Source: Sodalis-like endosymbiont of Proechinophthirus fluctus (GTDB taxonomy: Bacteria > Pseudomonadota > Gammaproteobacteria > Enterobacterales > Enterobacteriaceae). Taken from it: a DNA stretch of 9,792 bases. The notes under the pieces were generated by a model. The model was given only the letters and a program-made list of their open reading frames with translations, searched no databases and was not told where the DNA came from. Position 1 is the stretch's first letter. Each line of letters begins with the position of its first letter. The DNA lies in the NCBI RefSeq assembly GCF_001602625.1, contig NZ_LECR01000049.1:1-9792 (forward strand), in the 5' to 3' direction. Positions 7,094-9,792 of this stretch are shown in pieces. The translations under genes were made by a program, and so were the position numbers.

Positions 7094-7762
7094 CTATAAC
7101 TGCAGAGTGCGCCGTTCATCATTGCGCTCGATGACCAATGTTAATTTGTCCGCCGGCGTGTCCGCCAGCACCACCGGGAAGAGTGAGAGTGGCCTAACTG
7201 GTCCTCCAACGATAGAGAATGATACCAGACAGTCAATTGATGGCTACGATTGTCCACTGCCCCATATCAACTGACGGAAAACTTCCGCGCCCAGAATGCT
7301 ATCCACCTTTTCCCCGAGAGATTGGCTAAAGTATAGCCAAATCGATAGCCGGCCAGGGATTGATGCCCGGCAGCATATAACTGCCAAGCGTTATCGGCAG
7401 TGAACGCCATAATGAAACCTGATCAGCGCCGAGCTTTCCCTGGGCATTGCTGGCGCCGTTAGCCATAATAGTACGAAAGATCGAGGTAATTTCATCGGGC
7501 ATCACAGATCGGGCTAGGGTTTGAGGCAGTCATTCATCATTAATCACGGTACAGCTGGCATCAGCATCCAGAACAAACCGGTAGGTGTTGCTGGCGATGG
7601 TAACCGGTACAACGTGATGTATTATGTAATCTAGTTCGTGTAGCACGGGAGGATTTTCCCCGACCGCCGGCGCTGAGAAGGCCGAGTTGCACAGCGAAGC
7701 GGCCAGCAAAATGGCCGGGCAGATCCAAAAAGGTCGAAAAGAGAATCGGCTGCCTGTAGTAT
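7094..7762 (-). pseudogene. Secreted retropepsin-like aspartyl protease remnant with PDZ-like tail
   Basis: GGAGG (7773-7769) precedes ATA (7762-7760), a probable lost ATG, then ILQAADSLF. A frameshift leads to a signal-peptide-like FRPFWICPAILLAASLCNSA and FSAPAVG. Next is VVPVTIASNTYRFVLDADAS, continuing CTVIND. This matches the retroviral-type aspartyl protease pattern VPVTINGxxYRFVLDTGAS; the catalytic DTG reads DAD. Other frames give QVSLWRSLPITLGSYMLPGI and GEKVDSILGAEVF, the flap-to-ILGAD part of the fold, then HQLTVW. The end, TPADKLTLVIERNDERRTLQ, resembles the last strands of a PDZ domain, with stop TAG at 7096-7094. The product would have been periplasmic. Its substrate is unknown. 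Many frameshifts are present, and the front of the PDZ domain appears lost. Confidence 0.6.
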
Positions 7763-8173
7763 CACCGTCCTCCAGCAGGTCAAGAAGAAGTAGCGGCCTG
7801 GTAGGTGGACGTATTCCGTTGTCGCCAGCTGCGTCTTTCGACGAAAACGGCACAATTTTAACAGTGAGACCTACCGCTGGGGATTCGCAAAAAATACCGC
7901 ATTGCGGTTGCGTCTGAATGTTACCGCCTAAACGTCTGACCACCAGACATATTGTATCTATTAAGTCTGTTTTACCCCTTGCGCCGGCGCTATCCCTCTC
8001 TCGCGGCGGAGGTAGCGGTAGCGTCTGGGGTCTCTTATTCTTTGTTTTCGCTAAAATGCAGCAACGGCGGAGATGACTGTAATCTACCCATACACTCCGT
8101 TGAAATCATCACTGTCTTTGACAGTTGGCACTGTCTGAGCGCACTAGTACAACGACGACACTTGTAATTAAGG
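7763..8173 (-). other. Mostly unreadable spacer with a weak histidine-kinase-like scrap
   Basis: Between the protease and glmS I find no intact gene on either strand. On the minus strand at about 7960-7897 the reading DTICLVVRRLGGNIQTQPQC loosely resembles the end of a sensor-kinase ATPase domain (pattern GLSIV.R.V..LGG.I...S..G.GT), followed by VGLTVKIVPFSS. The match is short and lacks the rest of the domain, so I hold it at low confidence. The 137-codon frame that contains it also runs through the protease signal peptide and is not one real protein. Confidence 0.25.
8111..8125. repeat. Short inverted repeat downstream of glmS
   Basis: ACTGTC, a three-base loop TTT, and GACAGT form a perfect six-base hairpin about 50 bases after the glmS stop. 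There is no T run following it on the minus strand, so it is a poor rho-independent terminator for glmS. I see no better terminator between glmS and the next remnant. It may be chance or a decayed terminator. Confidence 0.3.
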
Positions 8174-8211
8174 TTATTCCACCGTTACCGATTTAGCAAG
8201 ATTACGCGGCT
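8149..8211 (-). other. Predicted Tn7 attachment site (attTn7)
   Basis: Tn7 TnsD protein recognises the last codons of glmS, and Tn7 inserts about 23-25 bases past the stop. Here the glmS end, encoding [12 protein letters not shown] and stop, is very similar to the enterobacterial target. The insertion point would fall near 8149-8152. No Tn7 end is present, so the site is empty. The recognition part is seen in the sequence; use by Tn7 is inferred. Confidence 0.5.
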
Positions 8212-9792
8212 GATCGACATCAGTCCCTTTAATCAGGGAGATATGATAGGCAAGCAATTGCATTGGTACGGTATAGAAAATTGGCGCTACAATCTGCTCC
8301 ACGCGAGGCAACGGGATAATTTTCATATTTTCGCTGGCGGTAAAACCGGCATCCTGCTCCGCGAAAACATACAATAATCCCCCACGGGCGCGAACTTCCT
8401 CGATATTGGATTTCAGTTTTTCCAATAATTCATTGTTGGGGGCGATGACGATCACCGGCATATCGGCATCGATCAGCGCCAGCGGGCCATGTTTCAGTTC
8501 TCCCGCAGCATAAGCTTCAGCGTGAATGTAAGAGATTTCTTTCAGTTTCAGCGCCCCTTCCATGGCAATAGGGTAAAGATCGCCGCGGCCTAAAAACAGT
8601 GCGTGATGTTTATCGGAGAATCCTTCAGCCAGCGTTTCAATGGGCTTATCCAGCGACAACATCTGCTCGATGCGGCTCGGTAGCGTTTGTAGAGCATGAA
8701 CGATATCTTCTTCTATCTCCTGGTCCATACCGCGCAGGTGGCCTATACGCGCCACCAGCATCAACAGTACCGTCAGCTGGGTAGTGAATGCCTTGGTAGA
8801 GGCTACGCCGATTTCGGTGCCGGCCCGGGTCATTAGTACCATATCTGATTCACGCACCAGCGAGGAGCCGGCGACATTACAGATGGCAAGCGAACCCAGA
8901 TAGCCGAGGGCTTTTTTGGTCAACCGCAGTGCTGCCAGGGTATCAGCAGTCTCGCCGGACTGGGAGAGGGTGATCAATAAACTGCCTGGGCGCATAGCAG
9001 GTTTACGGTAGCGGAACTCGGAGGCAATTTCTACATCGCATGGCACTCCTGCCATGGCCTCGAACCAATAGCGGGAGACCATGGCGGAGTGGTAGGAGGT
9101 GCCGCAGGCAATAATCTGCACGTGCTGCACCTGGCGTAGTAACGCATCAGCGCCGTCGCCCAGTTCTGAGAGCGTTATCTCTCCATGGCTAAAGCGGCCT
9201 TCCAGAGTGTTTTTGATCGCCTGCGGCTGCTCAAAAATTTCCTTTTGCATATAGTGGCGGTACAGCCCTTTATCGCCGGCGTCGTATTTTACCTGTGATT
9301 CGATTTCGGGCCGCTCCACGCTCTCGCCGGCCTGGTCCCATACCCGAACAGTACGGCGGGTAATTTCGGCGATTTCGCCCTCTTCGAGGAACATAAAGCG
9401 GCGGGTGACGGGGAGCAGCGCCAGTTGATCGGAGGCTAGGAAGTTCTCGCCGATGCCGCGACCAATTACCAGAGGACTGCCGGAGCGCGCCGCTACCAGC
9501 ATGCTGGGATCGCGGATGTCCATAATGACTGTGCCGTAGGCGCCGCGCAGCGCGCCTACGACCCGCTGCATCACCTCAAAGAGCGCGCCGCCCTGCTGTC
9601 GCTGTTCCCAATGCGCTAAATGCGCGATCACTTCAGTATCGGTTTGTGTAACGAACGTATAGCCGCGTTCACGTAGCTGCTCGCACAGCGGTTCATGATT
9701 TTCGATGATACCGTTATGAACGACCACGATGTGCTCCGAGACGTGGGGATGCGCATTATTTTCCGTCGGCTCGCCATGGGTCGCCCAGCGGG
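8174..9792 (-). CDS. glmS: Glucosamine-6-phosphate synthase (5' end outside window)
   Basis: GlmS makes glucosamine-6-phosphate from fructose-6-phosphate and glutamine in the cytoplasm, the first committed step to UDP-GlcNAc for peptidoglycan and lipopolysaccharide. The frame is open from the window edge (first full codon 9790-9788) to TAA at 8176-8174, 538 residues, equal to residues 74 to 609 of E. coli GlmS plus two. A later GTG at 9727 is internal and not the start. The glutaminase domain shows RWATHGEP and [11 protein letters not shown]; its catalytic Cys1 is outside. Both SIS domains are complete: [81 protein letters not shown] and the C-terminal LAKSVTVE with its active-site lysine. 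No stop or frameshift occurs, unlike every other recognised gene here, so it is under selection. Confidence 0.97.
   Translation of the reverse strand, partial: RWATHGEPTENNAHPHVSEHIVVVHNGIIENHEPLCEQLRERGYTFVTQTDTEVIAHLAHWEQRQQGGALFEVMQRVVGALRGAYGTVIMDIRDPSMLVAARSGSPLVIGRGIGENFLASDQLALLPVTRRFMFLEEGEIAEITRRTVRVWDQAGESVERPEIESQVKYDAGDKGLYRHYMQKEIFEQPQAIKNTLEGRFSHGEITLSELGDGADALLRQVQHVQIIACGTSYHSAMVSRYWFEAMAGVPCDVEIASEFRYRKPAMRPGSLLITLSQSGETADTLAALRLTKKALGYLGSLAICNVAGSSLVRESDMVLMTRAGTEIGVASTKAFTTQLTVLLMLVARIGHLRGMDQEIEEDIVHALQTLPSRIEQMLSLDKPIETLAEGFSDKHHALFLGRGDLYPIAMEGALKLKEISYIHAEAYAAGELKHGPLALIDADMPVIVIAPNNELLEKLKSNIEEVRARGGLLYVFAEQDAGFTASENMKIIPLPRVEQIVAPIFYTVPMQLLAYHISLIKGTDVDQPRNLAKSVTVE

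Noticed and set aside
7530..7943. 137-codon minus-strand open frame read as one protein
   Set aside because: Its second half is the protease signal peptide and DAD block, but the first half is unrelated upstream sequence in the same frame; the protease ribosome binding site lies inside it.
7094..8173. Fimbrial operon between glmS and pstS, as in some E. coli and Salmonella
   Set aside because: The readable protein matches a retropepsin-like protease with a PDZ-like tail; no pilin, chaperone or usher motif was seen.
9727..9727. GTG at 9727 as the glmS start
   Set aside because: The frame continues to the window edge with conserved GlmS residues ([17 protein letters not shown]), so the start lies outside.
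1..9792. Insertion sequences, CRISPR arrays, tRNA or rRNA genes
   Set aside because: No transposase motif, regular repeat-spacer pattern, cloverleaf or rRNA sequence was seen on reading.

Overview
The window looks like a degraded piece of a gammaproteobacterial chromosome of the order Enterobacterales, most likely a host-restricted symbiont of the Sodalis type. Two observations support this. The right half keeps the enterobacterial order glmS - pstS - pstC - pstA - pstB - phoU. Apart from glmS, every gene I can recognise is broken by frameshifts, stops, lost start codons or internal deletions, while its reading is still clear when frames are stitched together. I see no insertion sequence, phage gene, tRNA, rRNA or CRISPR array. 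The Sodalis assignment is an inference from decay style and gene order, not a database match.

Layout, left to right. Positions 1-629 hold no gene I can name; there is one open 55-codon frame on the minus strand behind a good ribosome binding site but with an ACG start. Positions 630-920 are a divergent intergenic region with inverted repeats that could have been the operator of the next operon. Positions 921-3356 (plus strand) are the wreck of an N-acetylgalactosamine/galactosamine-type operon: agaR (DeoR-family repressor), agaS (SIS-domain deaminase/isomerase), and the mannose-family PTS genes agaV (IIB), agaW (IIC), agaE (IID) and agaF (IIA). Large deletions have joined agaR to the middle of agaS, and the start of agaW to the end of agaE.

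Positions 3360-6922 (minus strand, convergent with aga) are the wreck of the high-affinity phosphate operon pstSCAB-phoU. Remains of the Pho boxes lie upstream of pstS at about 7017-7053. pstC has lost its middle, pstA its N-terminal quarter, pstB its Walker A motif, and phoU its C-terminal half. Positions 7094-7762 hold a broken secreted retropepsin-like aspartyl protease whose catalytic DTG now reads DAD, followed by a PDZ-like tail. Positions 7763-8173 are mostly unreadable, with one weak histidine-kinase-like scrap.

Positions 8174-9792 contain glmS, the only intact gene. It is cut by the window edge and encodes glucosamine-6-phosphate synthase, needed for the cell wall. Its 3' end carries the Tn7 target sequence.

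Biologically, the window records the simultaneous loss of amino-sugar uptake, inducible phosphate uptake with its PhoU signalling arm, and a periplasmic protease, next to an essential peptidoglycan-precursor gene kept under selection. I found no new functional system. The notable signals are deletion junctions, start codons lost behind intact ribosome binding sites, and one unexplained near-identical 23-base repeat.
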